This document shows positions 33,952 to 41,359 of a DNA stretch of 64,000 nt, one piece after another. Numbering within the stretch: the first letter of the stretch is position 1; each line of letters opens with the position of its first letter. This DNA comes from an uncultured Faecalibaculum sp. (GTDB lineage: Bacteria > Bacillota_I > Bacilli_A > Erysipelotrichales > Erysipelotrichaceae), in contig NZ_CAJUPA010000006.1 of NCBI RefSeq assembly GCF_910588395.1, positions 1 through 64,000 on the forward strand, given 5' to 3'. Below the pieces are notes generated by a model, which had not been told where the DNA came from, did not search any database, and was given only the letters and a program-made list of their open reading frames with translations. The position numbers were made by a program, and so were the translations under genes.

Positions 33952-34196
33952 GGAGAAATCTTCACATTCTAGCCGGGACTGCCGTTTTTTCCTTCAGCCT
34001 CCCGTGTTTTCTGCCAGTACCGGAATACGCAGTTCCTGGCCACCTGCAGCATGCTGCCTTTCTGACAGACAGACGCCATCCCGATGCACAGCCGCGGTAT
34101 CAACCCAACTGCAGTCATCCGCCCACTGGGGTATAATCAGACTGTGACAGTGGCACTTCGCCGCTTGATTTCATCATCAGCAAAGGAGAAACGGGC

Positions 34197-35009
34197 ATGA
34201 AACATAAAATCGCATTCATAGACATGGATGGCACGCTGTATCAGACAGAAAACGATGTCATTCAGGACTCCACCCTGGCCGCCATTGAACAGCTGCGGCA
34301 GGCCGGATACAAAATTGCAGCCGCCACAGGCAGGCCCCTGAACCAGATGAAACTGATCATGGACCGGGTTCAGTTCGACTACTACATTCTGATCAACGGC
34401 GGATACATTCTGGACAAGGACCTCAATGAAATCAACGCCTTCCCCATTGTGCAGGGCACCGTGAATGATCTGGTGCAGCTGGCCAGAGACAACGAATACG
34501 GCCTGATGTTCCATTTCGGAGATGCCACCTACATCTACAATGACTTCTATCCCATGTACTACTTCTCGAAGTATGCCAACGTGCTGGACAGTCTCTTCTA
34601 TGACCCGACACATTCATTCCACAAACGGCACCGGGTATTCAACGCGGTGCTGCTCACCAAGGATTCCAGTGCCCTGGATGCCTTCATGGAAGATCACCCG
34701 AATCTTCGTTCGGATCTGATCAACATCAAGACACAGGGATTCGCCTATGACATTTTCAACAGCGCCACAGACAAGGCGGAAGGCATTCAGGCGGTGCTGG
34801 ACTACGAAGGTCTTGGCTGGGAGGATGCCATTGCCTTCGGTGATTCCACCAACGACACGCGGATGCTGGAAAAAGCCGGAATCGGTGTGGCCATGGGCAC
34901 AGCCAGTGACTATGTAAAGAGTTTTGCGGACATGGAAACCAGCGATGTATATCACGATGGCATCTACAACGCCGTCAAGAAGATCCTGGCCATGGAAAAC
35001 GGAGAATAG
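34197..35009 (+). CDS. HAD-superfamily phosphatase (Cof type)
   Basis: 270 residues. Motif I DMDGT with D9 and D11, motif II ATGRP, motif III lysine region and motif IV GDSTND, with a C2-type cap. Cof-type enzymes dephosphorylate sugar phosphates, FMN or PLP-like substrates. Strong binding site AAAGGAGAAACGGGC. A perfect TATAAT at 34132 gives its promoter; the -35 is weak (CTGCAG). Confidence 0.9.
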   Translation: MKHKIAFIDMDGTLYQTENDVIQDSTLAAIEQLRQAGYKIAAATGRPLNQMKLIMDRVQFDYYILINGGYILDKDLNEINAFPIVQGTVNDLVQLARDNEYGLMFHFGDATYIYNDFYPMYYFSKYANVLDSLFYDPTHSFHKRHRVFNAVLLTKDSSALDAFMEDHPNLRSDLINIKTQGFAYDIFNSATDKAEGIQAVLDYEGLGWEDAIAFGDSTNDTRMLEKAGIGVAMGTASDYVKSFADMETSDVYHDGIYNAVKKILAMENGE

Positions 35010-35037
35010 ACTCTTTCTCCTGATCCAAAGCAGAAAC

Positions 35038-35085
35038 AAAGCGGAGAAATCCTGCGGGCAGTCCCCCGGATTCCTCCGCTTTTTG
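35038..35085 (+). terminator. Terminator after the HAD gene
   Basis: AAAGCGGAGAAATCC pairs with GGATTCCTCCGCTTT, then TTG. Confidence 0.8.
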
Positions 35086-35128
35086 TCATCCCGGCTCCGG
35101 GCATACAGTCTCTTTTTGCACTCATCGC

Positions 35129-35866
35129 TCATCCACCGTCAAAGTGCCGCTTCACATCTTCCCGGTTCAGCAGGTCATCCATGTCTCCCTGGCACAGACA
35201 GCGCCCGTTGTGCAGCAGGATCATCCGGTCTCCCAGTTTTCTGGCTTCCTGCAGGTCATGGGTGACAAACACCACCGTCATATGCAGGCGGGACTGCAGC
35301 GACAGCAGAATATCCTGCAGCTGACTCCGGGACCGGCTGTCCAGAGATGAAAACGATTCATCCAGCAGAAGCAGCTGCGGGGCGCTGACCACCGCTCTGG
35401 CCAGAGCTGTGCGCTGCTGCTGTCCCCCGGAAAGGGTGCCTGCCAGCTGTCCGGCGGGCGGGCAGCCGCATAGATCCATGGCTTCCAGCGCCATTTTCCT
35501 TCTGAGCGGGGCAGGATACAGACGGGCATCCAGACCATACATCACATTCTGCAGCACAGTCTGTTTCTCCAGCAGACGTCCATCCTGAAACGTCACCGAT
35601 CTTCTGGCAGGAAGATGGCTGACTTCGCCGGTGTCCTGCGTTTCCAGCCCTGCCAGGATGCGCAGCAGTGTCGTTTTTCCCGAACCTGTGGATCCGCAGA
35701 TCATGGTGATCTGTCCCTGCCCAATGACACAGCTGATGTTATCCAGAGCCTGTACCGCCCCATACCGCCTGCTCACATGCGAGACAGTCAGATCACAGCT
35801 GTCTGCCGCCTCCCGGCTGTTATCCTGCGCCATCCTGCTTTGTTCTTTCTGCTTTTTCTGACTCAT
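35129..35866 (-). CDS. Orphan ABC transporter ATP-binding protein, nitrate/taurine-like
   Basis: About 245 residues. Walker A CGSTGSGKTT, signature LSGGQQQR, Walker B LLLLDESFSSLD, H-loop VTHD. No permease or binding protein lies next to it. Promoter TTGTGC-17-TATAAT (35874-35902) places the transcript start at or one base before the ATG of MSQKKQKEQ, so the mRNA may be leaderless; MAQDNSRE at 35833 is the alternative start. The -35 lies in the rplL terminator tail. Confidence 0.8.
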   Translation of the reverse strand: MSQKKQKEQSRMAQDNSREAADSCDLTVSHVSRRYGAVQALDNISCVIGQGQITMICGSTGSGKTTLLRILAGLETQDTGEVSHLPARRSVTFQDGRLLEKQTVLQNVMYGLDARLYPAPLRRKMALEAMDLCGCPPAGQLAGTLSGGQQQRTALARAVVSAPQLLLLDESFSSLDSRSRSQLQDILLSLQSRLHMTVVFVTHDLQEARKLGDRMILLHNGRCLCQGDMDDLLNREDVKRHFDGG

Positions 35867-35873
35867 GTCCTTC

Positions 35874-35902
35874 ATTATACCGGGACCGTTCCCGCAGCAC
35901 AA
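35874..35902 (-). promoter_or_regulatory. Promoter of the orphan ABC gene
   Basis: TTGTGC (35897-35902), 17-bp spacer, perfect TATAAT (35874-35879) on the minus strand. Only 7 bases separate the -10 from an ATG. Confidence 0.65.
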
Positions 35903-35928
35903 AAAAGGTCCGGACAGAATCCGGACCT
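35901..35928 (-). terminator. Terminator after rplL
   Basis: AGGTCCGGA-ttc-TCCGGACCT type stem followed by TTTTT on the minus strand. It ends the rplJ-rplL unit; rpoB does not follow. Confidence 0.9.
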
Positions 35929-35948
35929 GAAATCATGCAGGAATGATC

Positions 35949-36317
35949 TTACTTGATTTCTACAGTTGCACCGGCAGCCATCAGCTTTTCCTTGATCTGA
36001 TCGGCTTCTTCCGGAGAAATGTTTTCCTTGATTGCTGCGGGAGCGCCATCTACCAGCTTCTTCGCATCTACCAGGCCCAGGCCGGTGATTTCGCGGACAG
36101 CCTTGATGACAGCAACCTTTGTGCCGCCTACGGATGTCAGAGTAACCGTTACTTCGGACGGTCCTTCATCCTTCGCTTCTTCAGCCGGAGCAGCAGCTAC
36201 TGCAGCAGCAGCAACAACACCGAACTTGTCTTCGATCGCCTTTACCAGGTCGTTCAGCTCAAGGATTGTAGCCTCCTCGAGATATGCCAGAATGTCTTCC
36301 TGTGTCAGTTTAGCCAT
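35949..36317 (-). CDS. rplL: 50S ribosomal protein L7/L12
   Basis: 122 residues: N-terminal dimer domain, Ala-rich hinge (AAAAVAAAPAEEAKDEG) and the C-terminal factor-binding domain with KVAVIKAVREITGLGLVDAK. Stalk protein; 15 bases after rplJ. Confidence 0.98.
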   Translation of the reverse strand: MAKLTQEDILAYLEEATILELNDLVKAIEDKFGVVAAAAVAAAPAEEAKDEGPSEVTVTLTSVGGTKVAVIKAVREITGLGLVDAKKLVDGAPAAIKENISPEEADQIKEKLMAAGATVEIK

Positions 36318-36332
36318 TTTGAGTTCCTCCTG

Positions 36333-36860
36333 TTATTCGGCAGCCGCTTCTTCGGCCGGGGCTGCTCCGCCGTTTTCCTTTGCTTCGGCCAGTGCCTTGA
36401 CAGTCATCGCGAACTTGATGACCGGGGCATTCAGAGTCGATGCAAAGCGCGCCAGCATGCCTTCCTTGTTGGGAAGAGCAGCCAGTGTCTTGATGGTTTC
36501 TTCGTTGACGACCGCGCCGTCCACAACACCGTTCTTCAGGATCAGCTTGTCGTGATCCTTGGCGAACTTCGCCAGAACACGTGCCGGAGCAACCTGATCG
36601 GCTCCGAATGCCAGCGCGTTGGGTCCTTTCAGGACGTCTGCAAAAGCATCGTAGCCCAGGGAACGGGCAGCACGCTGTGCGATGGTGTTCTTGTAGACCT
36701 GGAGGTCGACGTCTTCAGCACGCAGGAGCTTACGCAGTTCCGTCACTTCCGCAACAGACAGACCGCGGTATTCCACCAGCACAATGCTGGAGGCTTCCTT
36801 CATGCGGTCAGTCAGTGCGCTGACGGCAGCTTCCTTCTGCGCGAGGATGTCTTTGTTCAT
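36333..36860 (-). CDS. rplJ: 50S ribosomal protein L10
   Basis: About 175 residues from MNKDILAQKEAAV; IVLVEYRGLSVAEVTELRK is the rRNA-binding head and the Ala-rich tail binds L12. An earlier ATG lies in the leader. Controlled by the L10 leader and attenuator upstream. Confidence 0.97.
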   Translation of the reverse strand: MNKDILAQKEAAVSALTDRMKEASSIVLVEYRGLSVAEVTELRKLLRAEDVDLQVYKNTIAQRAARSLGYDAFADVLKGPNALAFGADQVAPARVLAKFAKDHDKLILKNGVVDGAVVNEETIKTLAALPNKEGMLARFASTLNAPVIKFAMTVKALAEAKENGGAAPAEEAAAE

Positions 36861-36900
36861 TCTTCCACCTCTGCTTCTATCGTCATGATATCCAAAATAC

Positions 36901-37003
36901 AAAAGCCCGCGGACCGCGGGCTTGCATACTTAAAAACAAGTATCTGCGTCCCTCGGTAACATGATTAAGCTTTCGCCGTTACTGTCTTTGGAATATCGAT
37001 AAC
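36901..37003 (-). promoter_or_regulatory. L10 leader with attenuator
   Basis: The minus strand has CCAAAGACAGTAACGGCGAA, CTTAATCATGTTACCGAGG and GGACGCAG, the pattern of Bacillota L10 leaders (autoregulation by L10-L12). It is followed by AAGCCCGCGG-T-CCGCGGGCTT and TTGTATTTT at 36901-36923, a terminator before rplJ. Confidence 0.85.
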
Positions 37004-37009
37004 GGATTA

Positions 37010-37037
37010 ATCTTACTGCATCCTGCAAGGATGTCAA
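37010..37037 (-). promoter_or_regulatory. rplJ-rplL promoter
   Basis: TTGACA (37032-37037), 16-bp spacer, TAAGAT (37010-37015); it begins four bases past the rplA stop codon. Confidence 0.65.
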
Positions 37038-37040
37038 TCG

Positions 37041-37727
37041 TTATTTTACAATTTCAACCTTGATGCCGGGGCCCATGGTTGTGGACAGCACCAGGTTCTT
37101 CATGTAGGTACCCTTGACCTTGGAAGGACGGGCTTTCAGGATGGTGTTGAAAATCGCATTGAAGTTCTCCACCAGCTTGTCGTCGTCGAAGGAAACCTTG
37201 CCGATCAGAACGTTGATGTTGCCATCCTTGTCCACACGGTAAGTCACTTTACCCTTCTTGACTTCGTTGACAGCATTGGCCACATCCATGGTCACAGTGC
37301 CTGTCTTGGGGTTGGGCATCAGGCCCTTGGGTCCCAGGATCCGTCCCAGACGGCCCAGCTTGCCCATCATGTTGGGAGTGGCGATCAGGACATCAAAGTC
37401 CATCCAGCCGCCCTGAATCTTCTGAATCATTTCATCGGAACCGACGAAGTCAGCTCCGGCTTCCTCTGCTTCACGGGCCTTGTCGCCTTCGGCAACAACA
37501 GCCACTTTCTGCGTCTTGCCTGTACCGTTGGGCAGCACCATGGCACCACGGATCTGCTGGTCCGCGTGACGGGGGTCAACATTCAGGTTGAAGCACAGTT
37601 CCACAGTTTCATCGAACTTCGCGCTTGCCAGTTCCTTGGCCAGGGCGACAGCCTCTGCAACGGGATAAGCTTTTTCGAAATCCACCTTTTCGGCGGCTGC
37701 TCTGTATCTCTTGCTAGTCTTTGCCAT
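37041..37727 (-). CDS. rplA: 50S ribosomal protein L1
   Basis: 228 residues: AKTSKRYRAAAEKVDFEKAYP, LGRILGPKGLMPNPKTGTVT and GKVTYRVDKDGNINVLIGK. L1 stalk protein and operon repressor in other bacteria. 9 bases after rplK. Confidence 0.98.
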   Translation of the reverse strand: MAKTSKRYRAAAEKVDFEKAYPVAEAVALAKELASAKFDETVELCFNLNVDPRHADQQIRGAMVLPNGTGKTQKVAVVAEGDKAREAEEAGADFVGSDEMIQKIQGGWMDFDVLIATPNMMGKLGRLGRILGPKGLMPNPKTGTVTMDVANAVNEVKKGKVTYRVDKDGNINVLIGKVSFDDDKLVENFNAIFNTILKARPSKVKGTYMKNLVLSTTMGPGIKVEIVK

Positions 37728-37736
37728 GTCGTTCTC

Positions 37737-38156
37737 CTATTCCAGACCTTCCACTTTGATGCCCATGTTCTTCGCAGTGCCTGCGATGATTTTCATGGCG
37801 GCTTCAACGTCGTTGGCGTTGAGGTCCGGCATCTTGTACTCTGCGATTTCCTTCAGCTGGTCCTTCGTGATGGTACCGGCGGTTTCCTTCTGGTCGCCGC
37901 TGGCCTTGCTGATGCCGGCAGCTTTCTTCAGCAGATTGGCAGCCGGAGTGGTTTTCAGCTGGAAGTCGAAGCTCTTGTCTTCATACGCTGTGATGATGAC
38001 AGGAACCACGTCGCCTTTGCGGTCCTTGGTCGCGTCATTGAACGCGTTGCAGAACTGGGGCATGTTGATGCCTGCGGAAGCCAGTGCCGGTCCGGGTTTT
38101 GCGCCGCCCGCCATGAACTGGAGCTTGCAGACTTTGGTTACTTTTTTCTTGGCCAT
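37737..38156 (-). CDS. rplK: 50S ribosomal protein L11 with shortened N-terminal loop
   Basis: 139 residues from MAKKKVTKVCKLQF. The GTPase-centre protein that binds thiostrepton with 23S helix 43/44. The usual AGKATPAPPVGPALGQAG is here AGGAKPGPALASAG, about four residues shorter and without the tandem proline. The C-terminal RNA-binding half is normal. secE and nusG do not precede it. Confidence 0.96.
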   Translation of the reverse strand: MAKKKVTKVCKLQFMAGGAKPGPALASAGINMPQFCNAFNDATKDRKGDVVPVIITAYEDKSFDFQLKTTPAANLLKKAAGISKASGDQKETAGTITKDQLKEIAEYKMPDLNANDVEAAMKIIAGTAKNMGIKVEGLE

Positions 38157-38230
38157 AAGACACCTCCTGTTTTGTCTTATGCAGTGGTTTATGGACAGAG
38201 TCCTCCCACGCATGCTTATTTACTCTACTC

Positions 38231-38258
38231 AAAAAAAGCCGCTGTTTCAAGCGGCTTT
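38231..38258 (-). terminator. Terminator after the 38305 gene
   Basis: AAAGCCGC-ttgaaa-GCGGCTTT followed by TTTTT on the minus strand. Confidence 0.85.
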
Positions 38259-38304
38259 CCTCTGATTGAGATAAAATCGGATCTCTGTCACGCTGCTGCC
38301 GGCA

Positions 38305-39132
38305 TCAGTCCCAGTAGCCGTTGAACTCATCTCCCTCATACCAGTCTGCATCATGATCGTCAAAGAAGTCCCGGTAGAAATCCTCTGCCTCATCATAGGG
38401 ATCCCGGAACACATCGCTGTAATCATCATAATAGCGCTCTGTCACAGCATGGGAAGCAGCACCCGTGACCGTCTCCAGGACCGACTGACCGACACCGAAT
38501 ACAGCCAGCGCACACACCGCTGCCGCCAGGCTCATCGCCAGCATCTCTGTTCTGGCAGGCCGGAAGGCATGCCAGGCAAAGAACAGTGCCGCGGCTGCCA
38601 GCAGCAGACCGATGATTGCCGCCACCAGCCACCAGGATCCCATCGTCCCCAGCACCGTGAAGATCAGCGCCAGCGCCGCCAGAATCAGCGACGCGGCAGG
38701 ATTGGCAGATGCCCGCCGGATTTCCTGCGCCGGGGTTTCGCGGTGGCCCGGACCTTTCTTTTCGCCGGCTGCATGCGGATGCGGGGGAACAGGACCCGGT
38801 CCGGACTGCCCCTGCTCTCTGGTATCCGCACCCGGCTGCCGGCCGGATCTGCCTTCCTGCGCCTGCCGGGGAATCTCCGGCATGACGCCAGCCTGATCCT
38901 GAGCCGGTTGGGACCCCGCACCGGATTCTGTCTCCGGCTGAAGCTCCTGGCCGGCAGACAGATTCTCTGCGGTTTCTTCCACCACCATCTCCGTATCTTC
39001 TGTCACCTCGGTACGTTCCTGTCCAGGAGCCTCTGCCGCATCCCCGGACAGATCCTGACCGGTCTGCATCTGTTCCTCGTTCTCTGCAGAACCCTTCGGG
39101 TCCCTGCGTTCATTCCATTCACTGTTTTCCAT
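38305..39132 (-). CDS. Hypothetical membrane protein with Pro/Glu-rich N-terminus
   Basis: About 275 residues. Residues 1-145 are low-complexity, rich in Glu, Gln, Pro and Gly; 155-225 have three hydrophobic helices (ASLILAALALIFTVLG, WWLVAAIIGLLLAAAALFF, LAMSLAAAVCALAVFGVG); the last 50 are acidic and aromatic (DVFRDPYDEAEDFYRDFF). Start MENSEWNE with AAGGAG upstream. No family recognised. Similar layout is seen in small DUF4190-like membrane proteins, but that is a guess. Confidence 0.7.
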   Translation of the reverse strand: MENSEWNERRDPKGSAENEEQMQTGQDLSGDAAEAPGQERTEVTEDTEMVVEETAENLSAGQELQPETESGAGSQPAQDQAGVMPEIPRQAQEGRSGRQPGADTREQGQSGPGPVPPHPHAAGEKKGPGHRETPAQEIRRASANPAASLILAALALIFTVLGTMGSWWLVAAIIGLLLAAAALFFAWHAFRPARTEMLAMSLAAAVCALAVFGVGQSVLETVTGAASHAVTERYYDDYSDVFRDPYDEAEDFYRDFFDDHDADWYEGDEFNGYWD

Positions 39133-39262
39133 CATCTGTCTCCTTGCGCCGGCTTTGACATGCAAAACCGGACACGGTATGAATACAGCTATTATACCCG
39201 CCGGCGGCCCTGCAGTGAAACCTGAGTCCTTCCTCCGCTCCCGGAGCATGTCCTGCCATCCG

Positions 39263-39271
39263 TGGTATCAT
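39263..39271 (+). promoter_or_regulatory. Extended -10 giving a leaderless candidate
   Basis: TGGTATCAT ends 7 bases before the ATG at 39279, with no -35 match and no Shine-Dalgarno sequence. The mRNA would start at or next to the ATG. Confidence 0.45.
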
Positions 39272-39278
39272 AAAAACC

Positions 39279-40100
39279 ATGAACCGCACTGACATCGCCC
39301 GGCTGCTGAACACCCGGGATCTTCTCATTGTCCCCACAGATCTGGGTCTGTCCAACGAAAACCTGCTGATCACCGCAGACGGAACCGACTACATCTGGCG
39401 GCGTCCCCTGCCCGGCTCGGACAGCCTGGACACCAGCCACAGAGCCGAGCAGCAGGCCATGGAACTTGCTGCATCTCTGGACGTGCCGACTCTGTATTAT
39501 GATCCGGAAACCGGCGAGAAAATCACCCGGCGGGTGCAGGCCGAAACCTTCGGCGAGTCCAGCCGCCCCGACAGATTCCGCCAGGCCGGGCTGCTGCTGA
39601 AACAGCTTCACGCCCTTGAACCCATCGACGCCGTCTTCGATCCCTTTCAGAAACTCGAAACCTACCGTGCCAGGACCCGTAGCCCGCTCCGGTTTGACCA
39701 CGAAGAAGAAATACTTGCCTGCACCCGCAGACTCTGGACACCCGCCTGTCTCTGCCACAACGATCTGGTCCCCGGCAACATTCTCCTGGGAGACAAACGC
39801 AGCTGGCTCATTGACTATGAATACGCCGCCACCGGCGATCCGCGGTTTGATATGGCAAGCTTTCTCTCGGAGAACGCCATACTGGACCCTGACAGCCGCC
39901 AGCAGTTTCTGGAAGCCTGCGATCCGGGAGTTCCTTCCTGGCAGGTCATGATATTCGAGCTGGTGGCAGACATGATCTGGGCCAACTGGGCGCAGATGCT
40001 GCACGAACAGCGCCAGGATCCGGTCTTTGCGGACATCCGAAGAGACAAACAGAAGCATTTTGCAAAAATCCTGAACAAACTGATGGACATCCGGAATTGA
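39279..40100 (+). CDS. Choline kinase/aminoglycoside phosphotransferase-family kinase
   Basis: 273 residues. APH-type catalytic loop LCHNDLVPGNILL and metal motif LIDYEYAATGDPRFDMASF, closest in style to LicA/choline-ethanolamine kinases. N-terminal LSNENLLITADGTDYIWRRP binds nucleotide. Substrate could be choline for surface decoration; no lic genes are near. Start has no binding site, see the promoter entry. Confidence 0.82.
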   Translation: MNRTDIARLLNTRDLLIVPTDLGLSNENLLITADGTDYIWRRPLPGSDSLDTSHRAEQQAMELAASLDVPTLYYDPETGEKITRRVQAETFGESSRPDRFRQAGLLLKQLHALEPIDAVFDPFQKLETYRARTRSPLRFDHEEEILACTRRLWTPACLCHNDLVPGNILLGDKRSWLIDYEYAATGDPRFDMASFLSENAILDPDSRQQFLEACDPGVPSWQVMIFELVADMIWANWAQMLHEQRQDPVFADIRRDKQKHFAKILNKLMDIRN

Positions 40101-40146
40101 TGTGATATATTAGACAGGCACTCAGGCCAGAGTTCAAATATAGATT

Positions 40147-40222
40147 GGCGCGTTGGAGAAACGGTTAACTCACATGCCTTTCACGCATGCATTCACGGGT
40201 TCGAATCCCGTACGCGTCACCA
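40147..40222 (+). tRNA. tRNA-Glu (TTC), copy 1
   Basis: 76 nt with encoded CCA. Acceptor GGCGCGT/ACGCGTC, D-arm GAG/CTC, anticodon loop CTTTCAC (anticodon TTC), T-arm ACGGG-TTCGAAT-CCCGT. Identical to the second copy. Confidence 0.95.
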
Positions 40223-40233
40223 TCGACAAGAGT

Positions 40234-40264
40234 ACCCGGCAGGTTATGACTGTACGGGTTTTTT
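40234..40264 (+). terminator. Terminator after tRNA-Glu copy 1
   Basis: ACCCG...CGGGT with an inner CAG/CTG pair, followed by six T. Confidence 0.6.
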
Positions 40265-40426
40265 GTCGTCTGCCGATCACGGTACCCGGCAGGGCATTAT
40301 CCTGATTCGGGAGAGGCCGCCTCTGCTTTTCTGCCTCTGCCTGGCGGATTCCGGGCTGTCTCCGGATGGGAATGCAGGTTCTCAGCCTGCCTTCAACTTG
40401 CCAGACAATATTACGTGAGTTTCTGC

Positions 40427-40456
40427 TTGACTGCATCTTTTGCTTCATGGTATTAT
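40427..40456 (+). promoter_or_regulatory. Promoter of tRNA-Glu copy 2
   Basis: TTGACT (40427-40432), 18-bp spacer, TATTAT (40451-40456); the -10 is preceded by TGG. The rest of the 251-bp spacer between the two tRNA genes holds no gene that I can see. Confidence 0.65.
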
Positions 40457-40473
40457 CACTGAGCAGACGACAT

Positions 40474-40549
40474 GGCGCGTTGGAGAAACGGTTAACTCAC
40501 ATGCCTTTCACGCATGCATTCACGGGTTCGAATCCCGTACGCGTCACCA
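40474..40549 (+). tRNA. tRNA-Glu (TTC), copy 2
   Basis: 76 nt, identical to copy 1 including CCA. It has its own promoter and terminator, so the two are separate units rather than one transcript. Confidence 0.95.
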
Positions 40550-40557
40550 TCGACAGA

Positions 40558-40583
40558 ACACACCGCATCGGCGGTGTTTTTTT
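40558..40583 (+). terminator. Terminator after tRNA-Glu copy 2
   Basis: ACACCGC-atcg-GCGGTGT followed by TTTTTT. Confidence 0.85.
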
Positions 40584-40732
40584 CATATTCTGCGGCCTGC
40601 TGACCCGCAGACAGCAGTCTGGTCCGGTATGATGAAAAGGCAGTATCAGCGGTGTATCAGGAAAGGCTGTATCCCGCCAGAGCATGATGAGCCATGCTGT
40701 AAAAACCGGAGTTTGCAAAGGCGATCAAATCA

Positions 40733-41317
40733 ATGAACGCCGAATGGAAAGAGTTATATAACGCTGCAAGGCAGGTATTGAAACCTCGTGATATTTCCAG
40801 AATCATGGAGGCAGGCGGTGTTGCAGCAGTGGAATCCGCATCCGGCAGAATATATGCGGGCGTCTGTGTGGATACAGCCTGTTCATTGGGTGTATGTGCA
40901 GAGCGTAATGCTGTTTTCAGCATGATCACGAACGGCGAAGATGCTGTTAAGCGGGTTATTGCCATTGACAGAGACGGAAAAGCGGTTCCTCCCTGCGGCG
41001 CGTGCCGGGAATTCATAGCCCCGTCAATGCCGGAAGACTGCCATGCAACTGAAATCATGATGGACTGTGAAAACGAACGGACCGCAACGCCTGGAGAACT
41101 GGCGCCTGAATGGTGGATATCACTGTACTTTGCAAATTCCGGTTTGTCTTTGTGCCAGTCCGAAGCCATGTCTTGCCACATTCTGGCAAGACAAAACAAA
41201 AAAAGACCTCAGATCGCAAATGAGGCCGCTTGCCGGCAGACAAAAGATGAAATGAAAGAACCCTGCCGGCAAGAGACACTTTACCAGAATCCCCCGTTGC
41301 AAATCCACCTTTTCTGA
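40733..41317 (+). CDS. Cytidine-deaminase-family protein with unusual C-terminal tail
   Basis: 194 residues. The zinc motifs of the CDA fold are present: CAERNAV (C-A-E) and PCGACREF. The core ends near residue 133 with ELAPEWW, where related proteins normally stop. Here about 60 more residues follow (from ISLYFANSG), Cys, Gln and Lys rich, encoded by DNA with three short inverted repeats. A lost stop codon or an inserted small repeat is likely. The substrate could be cytidine or a modified nucleoside. Confidence 0.8.
   Translation: MNAEWKELYNAARQVLKPRDISRIMEAGGVAAVESASGRIYAGVCVDTACSLGVCAERNAVFSMITNGEDAVKRVIAIDRDGKAVPPCGACREFIAPSMPEDCHATEIMMDCENERTATPGELAPEWWISLYFANSGLSLCQSEAMSCHILARQNKKRPQIANEAACRQTKDEMKEPCRQETLYQNPPLQIHLF
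41171..41273. repeat. Cluster of short inverted repeats in the deaminase tail
   Basis: TCTTGCCA/TGGCAAGA (41171-41191), GACCTCA/TGAGGCC (41205-41227; on the minus strand followed by seven T, like a terminator) and CTTGCCGGCAG/CTGCCGGCAAG (41229-41273, 11-bp perfect arms, 23-nt loop). Confidence 0.6.
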
Positions 41318-41359
41318 AACGCCTGTCTCAGAAAAGGACCATTCAAGGAAGGAGACACT

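Noticed and set aside
33952..34120. Small plus-strand frame between the str promoter and the HAD gene
   Set aside because: No binding site, Cys/Ser/Pro-rich random composition, and it crosses the str promoter.
40147..40549. tRNA pair as attachment sites of an integrated element
   Set aside because: Only 251 bp lie between the copies, both are complete, and no integrase is present.
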